Positions 10,861 through 18,983 of a DNA stretch of 42,609 nucleotides are shown piece after piece. The DNA is from DATKXO01 sp035528995 (GTDB lineage Bacteria; Planctomycetota; Phycisphaerae; UBA1845), in the NCBI GenBank assembly GCA_035528995.1, contig DATKXO010000185.1, positions 1 to 42,609 on the forward strand, in the 5' to 3' direction. A model generated the notes under the pieces. That model made no database searches. It was given only the letters and a program-made list of their open reading frames with translations, and was not told the origin of the DNA. The translations under genes were made by a program, and so were the position numbers. Within the stretch, counting starts at the first letter, position 1. The number at the start of each line of letters is the position of its first letter.

Positions 10861-11238
10861 TCAGGATTCCACATCCGGCGGTAGCTTGCGGTGCTCCAGC
10901 CAGTGCCGCCACGCATCCCGGGTCGCCTCGGCCTCGTAGGGCCTGCCGCATTCCGGGCAGGTATGCCGTGCCGGCAGACCCTTCAACGGGTAGCCACAGG
11001 ACAGGCACAGCAGATGCTCGTTCGCTAGTAGCTTGGCTCTCAGCCGTGAAAACGCGACGCGGGGCCAGATCGTCCAAGTTACCAGCATTCCCATGAATAC
11101 GAGCCCGTAGAGTGTGTGCAGCGTGAGCCACCCTATCCAGTCCATCCAGGGCCCAAGGGGGATCAGCATTGCGGCCAACCATACCAGGAGGCAGCCGTTC
11201 CGGGCCCAGACGACCCATTGCCAGTAGGGTCTGGGCAT
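10861..11238 (-). CDS. Small membrane protein with C-terminal zinc ribbon
   Basis: This 125-residue protein of unknown function has two hydrophobic segments, about residues 13-35 (NGCLLVWLAAMLIPLGPW) and 40-60 (LTLHTLYGLVFMGMLVTW), and a cytosolic C-terminal zinc ribbon. The ribbon reads CLSCGYPLKGLP then CPECGRPYE, i.e. two C-x2-C pairs with a short spacer. The same C-x2-CGY-x-L-x-G…CPECG pattern recurs in the gene at 41200-41628. It follows the Nif3 gene on the same strand after about 140 bp and may share its transcript. What the ribbon binds besides metal is unknown. Confidence 0.65.
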   Translation of the reverse strand: MPRPYWQWVVWARNGCLLVWLAAMLIPLGPWMDWIGWLTLHTLYGLVFMGMLVTWTIWPRVAFSRLRAKLLANEHLLCLSCGYPLKGLPARHTCPECGRPYEAEATRDAWRHWLEHRKLPPDVES

Positions 11239-11379
11239 CCACTTCGGGCGTTTGAAGGGGATTCAGCCCCCAAGTGGGTGTCGCGACGGCCAGAGCTCAA
11301 TGTTCCACCAGGCCATGCCAGTACTCCAGGCCTAGCTTTCTGGAGTCGTTCGGACCCGACCGCACCTCGTCACGTGCGG

Positions 11380-12531
11380 CTACACTTGGGTGAACGGGTC
11401 CTCATCGGCGGTGGACACTCGCACGTCCAGTGTCGCCAGCATAGCGGCCAACCGGTCGGCGAAGGGCTTGAGCGCCGGATGCTCGCTCGCCCAGTGACCC
11501 AGGGCGATCGCGCCGCAGCCGTGACGTCGGATGGTCAGGGCGTCGTGGTGCCGAATCTCGCCGGTGACGATCACGTCGGTGGCCGCCAGGCCCTGCCCCG
11601 CGGCGTCCCTCATTCTGAACGGAAGGCTTCCGGCCGCGCCAACGCAGACCACCGCCCGGGTCACCCCCTGCTCGCGGTCGCCGACGATCTGGGCGCACTC
11701 CGCCGCCGTGGCCTTCTTCAACTTTCGGGCCAGCGCGCCGAGCGTCGTCGGCCGGGGCAGATCGCCGTAGCGCCCGCTGCCGCGCGTCGGCTCGGGCACC
11801 AGTGGGTACACGTCAAACGCGGGTTCTTCGTAGGGATGCGACTTGCGGATGGCCTCGATCACGCCGGGCACGGCGCTGCGCAGCACGATCGACTCGATGC
11901 GCAGCTCGGCCACCCGTTCGAACCGCCCGGCCTCACCAATCGTGGGACTGGTGCATTCAGACCCGCGGAATGTGCCCTCGCCCGACAGGCGATAGCTGCA
12001 CATGTCGTAGTCGCCGATGTGCCCGGCCCCGGCGTCGAACATCGCGCTCGCCACCTTGTCGGCCGACTCCGCCGGGACAAACACGACCACCTTGCACTGC
12101 TGCGGACCGGCCTCGGCGTACTCGATGGGCTGCGTCTTCTTCACACCGCACAGACCGGCCAGCACGTCGTTGGTCCCGCCGTCGGCCGCGTCGAGTGCCG
12201 TGTGTACCGAGTAGACGGCGATCCCGCCCGCCACGCAGCGAAACACGTGGGCGTCGGTCCCCGTGCCGTGACCGTGCAGCCGCGAGATCGGCCGGAAGAT
12301 CGGCGGGTGATACGCCATGATCAGTTCGACGCCGGCGCCCACCGCCTCGTCCACCACGGCGCTCGTCAGATCGATGCACACCAGCACGCGCCGGACGGGC
12401 GCCCCGGCGTCGCCGGCCAGCAGCCCCACGTTGTCCCACTCCTCGGCCAGTGCCGCCGGCGCGATCCGCTCCAGCGCCCGGCACACTTCCGATAGCAGGA
12501 CCCCTCTTTGCCCGCGGTCGCGCTTGCTCAT
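11380..12531 (-). CDS. Nif3-like dinuclear metal-centre protein (YqfO type)
   Basis: The 383-residue product has the NIF3/DUF34 fold in two halves separated by an inserted PII-like domain, the longer YqfO/CutA-insert form (usual length about 370). Half one has EWDNVGLL (31-38), AYHPPIF (H75) and SVHTALDAADGGTND (H110, D114). Half two has GEIRHHDAL (about 324-332) and GHWASEH with H346 and E350. These His, Asp and Glu residues are the metal ligands known from the family. Position 74 is Tyr, where most members have a second His (HHP). The insert covers roughly 140-250 (KVVVFVPAESADKV…SHPYEEPAFDVYPL). The biochemical role of the family is still debated; a hydrolase or metal-chaperone role has been proposed. 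The gene follows pabC by 55 bp on the same strand. Confidence 0.92.
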   Translation of the reverse strand: MSKRDRGQRGVLLSEVCRALERIAPAALAEEWDNVGLLAGDAGAPVRRVLVCIDLTSAVVDEAVGAGVELIMAYHPPIFRPISRLHGHGTGTDAHVFRCVAGGIAVYSVHTALDAADGGTNDVLAGLCGVKKTQPIEYAEAGPQQCKVVVFVPAESADKVASAMFDAGAGHIGDYDMCSYRLSGEGTFRGSECTSPTIGEAGRFERVAELRIESIVLRSAVPGVIEAIRKSHPYEEPAFDVYPLVPEPTRGSGRYGDLPRPTTLGALARKLKKATAAECAQIVGDREQGVTRAVVCVGAAGSLPFRMRDAAGQGLAATDVIVTGEIRHHDALTIRRHGCGAIALGHWASEHPALKPFADRLAAMLATLDVRVSTADEDPFTQV

Positions 12532-12586
12532 TCCAATTGCACTCCGCTCTGACGTGCCTCAACCCGCGTGACTCAGCATTCGTCGC

Positions 12587-13483
12587 TCAGTCCTCGGTCC
12601 CCTGCCCTTTGCACTCTCTCTCGAGCAGTCGCCGGTACTCCTCCGCCAACCGCTGCGTCATCGGCCCGGGCTTGCCACCGCCGATCGCGTGCTTCTCCAC
12701 CCGGCGCACCGGCATGATTTCCATCATCGAGTTGGTGAGAAACACCTCGTCCGCGTCCAGCAGATCGTTGATGGTCAGCGCCCTCTGTAGGGCCTCGATG
12801 CCACCGGCCGCAGCCAGCTCCAACACCGCGGCCCGCGTGATTCCCGGCAGAACCGGCGTTTCCAGCGGCGGCGTGGCCAATGCACCGTCCTTGACGAGGA
12901 ACACGTTGCTGATCGACCCCTCCGAGAGCAGGTTGTTCGTCGTGAACCAGAGGGCCTCGCTACACCGCCTGGCCTGGGCGTGCCGCAGCGCCAGCAGGCG
13001 TGACAGGTAGCTGGTGCACTTGTGTCCCGCCAGCGGATCGTCCGGCGAGACTCTGTACGGGCTGATCATCACGCTCATGCCCCAGGTGCGCAGGTCCTGC
13101 GAATAGGCGCTGAAGGGGGCCGCCGTGGCGCAAACGGTCACCGAGGGGCGCCCGTCGCGCTCTGGGGCCGCGTCCGAGCCCGGCTCGAGCATCGGACCCG
13201 AAGAAACGGTCAGGCGGACGCGAGCCTCGGCCAGCTCGTTACGGGACAGCAGCTCTTCAAAGTCGGTCGTCAGCGGCAGATCGGGCCGCTCGATCGGAAA
13301 GAGCAGCGCTCGGGCCGAGTTCGTCAACCGATCCAGGTGGGCGTCGAGCCGGAAAATCTGGCCGTGCGCCGCCCGCATCGTCTCGAACAGGCCCGCTCCG
13401 TGTAGCCAGCCGCCCTCCCAGATGCTCAGTCGGGCGTTGGCCCCGGCCACGAAACCGCCGTTGAGAAAGACGAAGTTGCTCAT
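12587..13483 (-). CDS. pabC: Class IV aminotransferase: 4-amino-4-deoxychorismate lyase-like
   Basis: This is a 298-residue fold-type IV PLP enzyme. FVFLNGGFV at the N-terminus, RLDAHLDRLTNSA (45-57), the Schiff-base lysine K155 in AGHKCTSYL, and NLLSEGSISNVFLV with the cofactor-binding Glu are all in place. The family includes PabC, branched-chain aminotransferases and D-amino-acid aminotransferases, which are hard to separate by sequence. The assignment to PabC rests on context: its ATG overlaps the TGA of pabB by 4 nt (ATGA), which suggests translational coupling. PabC removes pyruvate from aminodeoxychorismate to give p-aminobenzoate for folate. The ATG at 13483 is clearly the start, since the open extension upstream is the pabB gene read in another frame. 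Confidence 0.85.
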   Translation of the reverse strand: MSNFVFLNGGFVAGANARLSIWEGGWLHGAGLFETMRAAHGQIFRLDAHLDRLTNSARALLFPIERPDLPLTTDFEELLSRNELAEARVRLTVSSGPMLEPGSDAAPERDGRPSVTVCATAAPFSAYSQDLRTWGMSVMISPYRVSPDDPLAGHKCTSYLSRLLALRHAQARRCSEALWFTTNNLLSEGSISNVFLVKDGALATPPLETPVLPGITRAAVLELAAAGGIEALQRALTINDLLDADEVFLTNSMMEIMPVRRVEKHAIGGGKPGPMTQRLAEEYRRLLERECKGQGTED

Positions 13484-14907
13484 GGGGCACTCTCGGTGAG
13501 CGGCTGCGCGGCCGGGCGGGGCGGCCCGTGTCCGATCGCCCGCAGCAGACCCGCAGCCTTGGCCTCGGTCTCCTCGAACTCGTCCGCCGCATCGCTGTCG
13601 GCCACGATGGCGCCGCCGGCGAACAGGTGCAGCCGATCGTCGTCCAGGATCATAGTCCGGATGGCGATGTTGAGGCACATCGATCCGTCCAGCCCGATGT
13701 ATCCGATCGAACCGCAGTACACGCTACGGCACAGCGGCTCCAGCTCGTCGATGATCTGCATGGCTCGCACCTTGGGCGCCCCGGTGATCGACCCCCCCGG
13801 GAAGCAGGCCCGCAAAAGGTCCGCCCAGTCGCGATCCTCGCCAAGCCGTCCCTCGATCGTGCCCACCAGGTGATACACCGTCGGGTGTTCCTCCAGGTCG
13901 GCCGGGCTGATCACACGGACCGACCCGAACCGGCACACCCGCCCCAGGTCGTTTCGCAGCAGATCGACGATCATGGTCAGTTCGGCCCGGTCCTTTTCGC
14001 TGTCCAGCAGTTCGCCCCGGCGCATCGCATCGAGTGCTTCGTCGCCGACCCGCGGCCGCGTGCCCTTGATCGGCCGGGTGACCACCCGCTCGCCGCGCAG
14101 GTCCAAAAAAAGCTCCGGCGAGCCGCTGATCACCGCCCGGTTATCCCATTGCAGTAGCGCCGCGTACCCCGACGGATTCACCTGCCTCACACGGCGGTAG
14201 AGTTCCAACGGCGTCGCCGTAGTCGTGGTCGACAGCCGCCGGCTCAGATTCACCTGATAGATGTCGCCGGCCTCGATGTAGCGCTTGGCCCGTTCGACGA
14301 GGTCCAGGTACTGCCCGCGGCTCAGGCTCGATTCGGGCGGAGCGGTGGGGGAGCGGTCCCACCGCACGGGCGGCGGTTGTCCGGCAGCCGCCAGACGGGC
14401 GCTCACGTCGGCCAGCCGCTCAGCCAGCGGTGGACGATCGTCGCAGACACCCGGCGGCCACTCGACGCCCGCCGCGTGCCAGCGCCCGGTGAGATGATCG
14501 AAGACGGCCGCCGTGTCGTACAGGCAGAAGCGTGCCGGCGGCAGGGCGATGTCCTGCCGCGTGGTGGGGCGGATGTTCTCGATGCCCAGGCCGGCCTCGT
14601 ACGACAAATAGCCCACCCAGCCGCCGACGAACGGCACGCCGTCCACGCTCCTGCATGCGGGATAGCGGCGGGCGCACTCGGCCAGTCCGTCGATCGGCAG
14701 CGGCTCGCCGCGTTCGGCGGTGAAGGTGTGAACAGGGTCGCAGCCCAGGATGGTGAATCGTCCGTAAGTCGGATCGCTGGCGGAGCTTTCCAGTACGAAC
14801 GGGTCGCGCCCCGTCTGAAAACTCACAACCGCGGCCTCGACGCCGGGAGAAGCCTCGACGGGGACGACCTGTGAGCGTGCCCCATGTTCGCCCGATTCGC
14901 GCCTCAT
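13480..14907 (-). CDS. pabB: Aminodeoxychorismate synthase component I
   Basis: The product is 475 residues from the ATG at 14907. The N-terminal half is the anthranilate-synthase-I-like domain (GWVGYLSYEAGLGIE, 96-110). The C-terminal chorismate-binding domain starts near residue 195. It contains AGDIYQVNLSRR, SGSPELFL and PIKGTRPR (279-286); the lysine K281 of PIKGT is the residue that distinguishes PabB from TrpE (PIAGT). GGSITGAPKVRAM and an Asp/Glu-rich metal-binding end follow. It makes aminodeoxychorismate from chorismate with ammonia from a PabA subunit. No pabA is in the window, so the glutaminase must be encoded elsewhere or shared with TrpG. An in-frame ATG at 14949 lies upstream of a TGTTATACT promoter element, so the shorter start is preferred. 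Confidence 0.93.
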   Translation of the reverse strand: MRRESGEHGARSQVVPVEASPGVEAAVVSFQTGRDPFVLESSASDPTYGRFTILGCDPVHTFTAERGEPLPIDGLAECARRYPACRSVDGVPFVGGWVGYLSYEAGLGIENIRPTTRQDIALPPARFCLYDTAAVFDHLTGRWHAAGVEWPPGVCDDRPPLAERLADVSARLAAAGQPPPVRWDRSPTAPPESSLSRGQYLDLVERAKRYIEAGDIYQVNLSRRLSTTTTATPLELYRRVRQVNPSGYAALLQWDNRAVISGSPELFLDLRGERVVTRPIKGTRPRVGDEALDAMRRGELLDSEKDRAELTMIVDLLRNDLGRVCRFGSVRVISPADLEEHPTVYHLVGTIEGRLGEDRDWADLLRACFPGGSITGAPKVRAMQIIDELEPLCRSVYCGSIGYIGLDGSMCLNIAIRTMILDDDRLHLFAGGAIVADSDAADEFEETEAKAAGLLRAIGHGPPRPAAQPLTESAP

Positions 14908-14916
14908 CACCGCCCG

Positions 14917-14925
14917 AGTATAACA
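14917..14925 (-). promoter_or_regulatory. Extended -10 promoter for pabB-pabC
   Basis: The minus strand reads TGTTATACT, a TGn extended -10 element with five of six hexamer bases. Transcription would start around 14909-14910, only 2-3 bases before the ATG at 14907, so the message would be almost leaderless. It lies back to back with the promoter of the SH3 gene. Confidence 0.5.
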
Positions 14926-14931
14926 CGGAGT

Positions 14932-14960
14932 TTGACTGTTTTCGCTCATCGAGATATGCT
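14932..14960 (+). promoter_or_regulatory. Sigma70-type promoter for the SH3-domain gene
   Basis: TTGACT (14932-14937) and TATGCT (14955-14960) are separated by exactly 17 bp. Transcription would start near 14967, leaving a leader of about 44 bases with AAAGGA before the ATG at 15011. It is divergent from pabB. Confidence 0.75.
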
Positions 14961-15010
14961 GGTGGGCGACGGTACCGACGGATCGACACTCCTTTCAAAG
15001 GATTGATATC

Positions 15011-16303
15011 ATGTCCGCGAACCGATGCCTTGCGATTGTTCTGGTCATGATGCTGGTCCCGGCCTGGGCCGTGGCCGCTCCCCCCGCCGAAGAGCCGACT
15101 CAGCAGCAACCCTCGTATGTGGCCGAGGTGACCGCCGGCGACGTCTACATCCGCAGCGGGCCCAGCGCCAACTACTATCCGGTGATCAAGCTCGATGCCG
15201 GCAGCCGCGTCACGGTCGTCGACCAGAACGGTGACTGGCTGGCCGTCGAGCCGCCGGACGGCTGCTACAGCCTCATCGCCGACGTCTACGTCGACGCCGC
15301 AGAGGGAACCGCCGGTGTGGTCAACGGCGACAACGTCCGCGTCCGGGTCGGGTCGCAACTTCAGCCCGAAAAGAACTACGCCATCCAGACCAAGCTCTCC
15401 AAGGGGGCCGCGGTCGAGATCATCGGGCACCTGGACAAGATCGGCGACAGCGAAGGGGGCTACTACAAGATCGTGCCGCCGGCCGGCGCCAAGCTGTGGA
15501 TATCCGCCGAGTACCTCACGCGTGTCCCCCAAGAGCTGCTGGCTCTTGAAGCGGCCGCCACCTCCGAGCCCGGCATCGTTGACACCGGCGCGGCGACCAT
15601 CGAGACCGCCGTTGAAGGCACGCCGTCAGCCCCCCAGGCCGGCGATACGACGGCCTCGCCCGAGCCCGCCGCGCCCGCACCTTCGCTCGACGAGATCAAG
15701 ACCCAAAGGGCCGAGTACCGTCAGCGAATCGACCGGCTCGATGCCGACCTGAAGGCGGAGCTGGCCAAGCCGCTGCTGCGCCGCGATCTCGGTCGCATCG
15801 TCGAGGAGTTCAGGCCGCTGGCTGAGCAGGAGATCGACGAATTCGCCCGCGTGTACGCCCGCACGCGCATCGCCCAGCTCGAGGACATGATCGAGGCCAT
15901 GGAAGCGGTCGGCCGGGTCCGCCAGCTCGGCGAGCAGGTCAAGGTCGATCGACAGGCCGCCTTGACCGCCCGCACGTCCATCCGACCGGCCCTGCGCCCC
16001 ATCCGCGAAGGCTTTGACGTCGAGGGCGAACTGCGACCCAGCGCCATCTACAACTCCTCCGTCGGCCCGCGACGCTACCGCCTGGTCACCCCCGGCAGCG
16101 ATCCGGTGCGCACCATCGCCTACGTCGAGATCCCGCCCGACTCCGGCATGAATATCAATGACTACATGGGCCGCATCGTCGGCGTCCGGGCACGCGAAAC
16201 CCGGCTCCAGACCGGCGATGTGGACCCGATCACCATCTACACGGCCAACGAGCTGGTGGTTCTGGAGCGGGCGGACACTGCTCCCGTGACGGATGATCGC
16301 TGA
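15011..16303 (+). CDS. Exported protein with two bacterial SH3 domains and a coiled coil
   Basis: This 430-residue protein begins with a Sec signal peptide ending near AWAVAA (about residue 23). Two SH3b-like units follow: about 35-93 (GDVYIRSGPSANYYPVIKL…GDWLAVEPPDG) and about 100-172 (GDNVRVRVGSQLQPEKNYAIQ…YYKIVPPAGAKLWISAEYL). A Pro/Ala/Thr linker (180-225) leads to a highly charged helical segment (228-330) likely to form a coiled coil. The C-terminus (about 335-420) is a beta-rich domain of no recognised family. SH3b domains bind cell-wall peptides or other ligands in the periplasm; here the ligand is unknown. The start has AAAGGA 8 nt upstream and a strong promoter. Confidence 0.75.
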   Translation: MSANRCLAIVLVMMLVPAWAVAAPPAEEPTQQQPSYVAEVTAGDVYIRSGPSANYYPVIKLDAGSRVTVVDQNGDWLAVEPPDGCYSLIADVYVDAAEGTAGVVNGDNVRVRVGSQLQPEKNYAIQTKLSKGAAVEIIGHLDKIGDSEGGYYKIVPPAGAKLWISAEYLTRVPQELLALEAAATSEPGIVDTGAATIETAVEGTPSAPQAGDTTASPEPAAPAPSLDEIKTQRAEYRQRIDRLDADLKAELAKPLLRRDLGRIVEEFRPLAEQEIDEFARVYARTRIAQLEDMIEAMEAVGRVRQLGEQVKVDRQAALTARTSIRPALRPIREGFDVEGELRPSAIYNSSVGPRRYRLVTPGSDPVRTIAYVEIPPDSGMNINDYMGRIVGVRARETRLQTGDVDPITIYTANELVVLERADTAPVTDDR

Positions 16304-16391
16304 TTGTTCGGATTGGCCCTTCCCCGCCGAGGTGTCGTTGATTCACCTCTTGCAGCGCCGCCGCGTTTGATTCGGTTGCAACCGCCCGGGA

Positions 16392-17822
16392 TTACCGGCG
16401 CTTACGCTGTTTGCGGCGGTCTTTCTTGGACACTTGGCGCCGGGTGACCTTGGTCGAGGATTTGATCTTCTTCAGCCCGCCGTCCATGGCCATCTTGGAC
16501 AGTTGCGTGCCGTACCGCATGCGCTGCAGCATGTTCATGCCGGCCATGGCCTTCATGGCGTCCCGCATCTGGCTGAACGTCTTGACCAGCCCGCTGACGT
16601 CCTGCGGCTCGCAGCCCGACCCGCGAGCGATCCGCCGCCGCCGCGACGCGTCGATGACGCCGGGATTGGCCCGCTCCTTCCGGGTCATCGAGTGAACGAT
16701 GCCCTCCATCCGGGTGAACTCCCCCTCGTCGATGTCCATGTCGTCGACTTCGCTGCCCATCCCGGGGATCTTCTTGAGCAGGCTCTTCATCGACCCCATG
16801 CCCTTGAGCTTCTTCATCTGAAGCAGGAAGTCGTCCAGGGTCAGGACGCCCTTGGTCATCTTGGCTTCGAGCTTCTTGGCCTCCTCGACGTCGTACTGTG
16901 CCTGGGCCTGCTCCACCAGCGTGAGCATGTCCCCCATGCCCAGCATCCGTCCCGCCACTCGGTCGGGGTGGAAAGCCTCCAGTGCCTCCATCTTCTCCCC
17001 GACGCCGATGAACTTGATGGGCTTGCCGGTGATGCGCTTGACGGTCAGAGCCGCACCGCCGCGGGTGTCGCTGTCGAACTTCGTCAGAATGCAGCCGTCC
17101 AACTCCAGACGCTCGTTGAACGCCTTGGCCGTCGCCACCGCGTCCTGACCCGTCATCGCGTCCAGCACCAGGTAGATCTGATGCGGGCTGGTCACCTGGG
17201 CGATCCGGGCGACCTCGCTCATCATCTCCTCGTCGATGGCCAGGCGACCGGCCGTGTCCAGGATGACCACGTCGCGATCAGTCTTGCGGGCTTCGGCGAT
17301 GCCGTCGCGGCAAACCTTCACCGCGTTCTGGTGCCCGCGCTCGGTATACACCGGGCAGCCCACCTGGCTGCCCACCACTTCCAGCTGATCGATCGCCGCC
17401 GGGCGCTTCAGGTCCGCCGCCACCATCAGCGGGCGCTTGGCCTTGGCCATGATGTGCTTGGCCAGCTTGCCGCAGGTGGTGGTCTTACCGCTGCCCTGCA
17501 GGCCGGCCATGAGCAGCACCGTCGGGCCGGGCGTGACGAACGGAATCCGCGGATCGACCGGGCCCATCAGCTCGACCAGCTCGTCGTGGACGATCTTGAT
17601 GATCAACTGGTCGGGCCTGAGCGTGCGGATGACCTCCTGGCCGATGGCCTTCTGCTGCACCGCGTCGCAGAACTCCCGGGCCACCTGAAGGTTGACGTCC
17701 GCCTCCAGAAGGGCGGTGCGGATCTGCCGCATGGCCTCCGCCACGTTGTCCTCGGTGACCCGCCCCACGCCGCGAATGCTGCGGAAGACGTCGTTGAATC
17801 GCTCGGTTAGCGTCTCGAACAT
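16392..17822 (-). CDS. ffh: Signal recognition particle GTPase Ffh (SRP54)
   Basis: The 476-residue product has the N domain (1-90), the GTPase G domain and a C-terminal M domain. G-domain motifs are GLQGSGKTTT (107-116), DTAGR (189-193) and TKFDSDTRGG (247-256). The M domain (from about residue 330) has the methionine-rich helices that bind signal peptides, the RNA-binding block RRRIARGSGCEPQDVSGL, and a Lys/Arg-rich tail. Ffh binds 4.5S/SRP RNA and delivers nascent membrane proteins to FtsY. The length is a little above the usual ~450. TAGGAA precedes the ATG. No SRP RNA gene was recognised in the window. Confidence 0.97.
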   Translation of the reverse strand: MFETLTERFNDVFRSIRGVGRVTEDNVAEAMRQIRTALLEADVNLQVAREFCDAVQQKAIGQEVIRTLRPDQLIIKIVHDELVELMGPVDPRIPFVTPGPTVLLMAGLQGSGKTTTCGKLAKHIMAKAKRPLMVAADLKRPAAIDQLEVVGSQVGCPVYTERGHQNAVKVCRDGIAEARKTDRDVVILDTAGRLAIDEEMMSEVARIAQVTSPHQIYLVLDAMTGQDAVATAKAFNERLELDGCILTKFDSDTRGGAALTVKRITGKPIKFIGVGEKMEALEAFHPDRVAGRMLGMGDMLTLVEQAQAQYDVEEAKKLEAKMTKGVLTLDDFLLQMKKLKGMGSMKSLLKKIPGMGSEVDDMDIDEGEFTRMEGIVHSMTRKERANPGVIDASRRRRIARGSGCEPQDVSGLVKTFSQMRDAMKAMAGMNMLQRMRYGTQLSKMAMDGGLKKIKSSTKVTRRQVSKKDRRKQRKRR

Positions 17823-17862
17823 CCGGGTTTCCTACAGGTCGTTCTGCTGCTCCGACCCGTTT

Positions 17863-17891
17863 CTTGTACTTTTCCGCACCGATTCCGTCAA
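17863..17891 (-). promoter_or_regulatory. Probable promoter for ffh
   Basis: On the minus strand TTGACG (17886-17891) and TACAAG (17863-17868) are separated by 17 bp. The start would be near 17856, about 35 bases before the ffh ATG. The -35 box is good and the -10 box weaker (four of six bases). Confidence 0.55.
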
Positions 17892-17966
17892 CGCCCTCGA
17901 AATCTGGGACGGATCGCTTACCATCCCGGGCCTCCAACACATGCGGTACGTTCGGATGGGGACGGC

Positions 17967-18929
17967 ATGATGCAGACGGCTTTCCACCCGGCCAATAGCG
18001 TTCCGGGCGACGCTCGAAGCGGGCGTACGCAGATGGCGGTGATGCGCCGCGGGCTACTGGCCCTGGCCGTAACGGCGCTGGCCTGCCTGCTGCCCGCCGG
18101 CTGCAGGGCCGTTTCAAACGCCCGGGCGGCCGTCCGGGCCGAACGCGCCGGACAGCATCACCTGGCCTATGACCTGTACTGCGAGGCCGCCACCGAGCTG
18201 CCCTCCGATCCCGTCATTGCCCGCGGGATCAAGCGCAACGCCGACAAGGCTTTTGAACATTGGCAGCGCCAGGCCAGAGCCGCCCTCGGTCGCGACGAGT
18301 ACGCCACCGCGTGGAAGCACTTCATGCGGGCCTTGATGATCCGTCCGGATGATCGAGCCACGGCCCGGGCGATCCGCGATTTGGAGGCCAGCCGTGCCGG
18401 CGCGGTGGCGACGGCCCGTCGGGAATACCAGCAGCGCGGTGCCCAGACCCTGCTGGTCGGGTCACCGCCTTCCCGCTCGCCATCGCCCTGGCCGACCGGC
18501 GCCCGGCAGGATAGACAAGTCGCCCAATCCGACGGACGCGGGGCCGACGTATCCGCGCCGGCGCACCAGGGCGAAGGCGTTGCCGGTTCGGATGGCGGGC
18601 CTGGGAAGCCCGATCCGCGGACGCCCACCGAGGACGGCGACGCCGTCAGTGTCCTGCGTACCGTCACCGTCAGCGTCAAGGACCACCGGTACCCCCGCAG
18701 GGCCGAGACTGTTGACGGCCTTTCCGTCAAGATCGCGGACACCAACGACGATCCCGACGCGGACGTCGAAATCTACCTGGATCGCAAGCGCGTCCGCCGG
18801 ATCAAAAACTGGACGGTGGGCCGGTACATCACCGTGACCGGGCGCACCGGGCAGCGCTACCACCTCGTCCTCGACCAGATCACCGACCGCACCGAGACCA
18901 TCCGCCTCAGTGTCCGCCGCGTGCGATGA
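17967..18929 (+). CDS. Lipoprotein with TPR-like helices, function unknown
   Basis: This is a 320-residue protein from the ATG at 17967. A signal sequence with lipobox LPAGC ends near residue 46; the first 22-25 residues before it look like an over-long n-region, so ATGs at 18033 or 18042 are credible starts. Residues ~50-150 form helical TPR-like repeats (AGQHHLAYDLYCEAATELPSDP and RDEYATAWKHFMRALMIRPDD). A Pro/Ser/Gly-rich linker follows (about 165-220). A beta-rich C-terminal domain (VTVSVKDHRYPRRAETVDGL to the end) has no family I recognise. Probably an envelope lipoprotein. It is transcribed away from ffh and converges on the membrane glycosyltransferase. Confidence 0.65.
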   Translation: MMQTAFHPANSVPGDARSGRTQMAVMRRGLLALAVTALACLLPAGCRAVSNARAAVRAERAGQHHLAYDLYCEAATELPSDPVIARGIKRNADKAFEHWQRQARAALGRDEYATAWKHFMRALMIRPDDRATARAIRDLEASRAGAVATARREYQQRGAQTLLVGSPPSRSPSPWPTGARQDRQVAQSDGRGADVSAPAHQGEGVAGSDGGPGKPDPRTPTEDGDAVSVLRTVTVSVKDHRYPRRAETVDGLSVKIADTNDDPDADVEIYLDRKRVRRIKNWTVGRYITVTGRTGQRYHLVLDQITDRTETIRLSVRRVR

Positions 18930-18983
18930 CGGCACCGCAACCGCACGCACCAGCGGCGCCGGTTCCGCTTGCACTGCCGCGGG

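Noticed and set aside
16434..17810. 458-codon frame antisense to ffh
   Set aside because: ffh is certain by its GTPase motifs; the antisense translation is Leu/His/Arg-rich noise.
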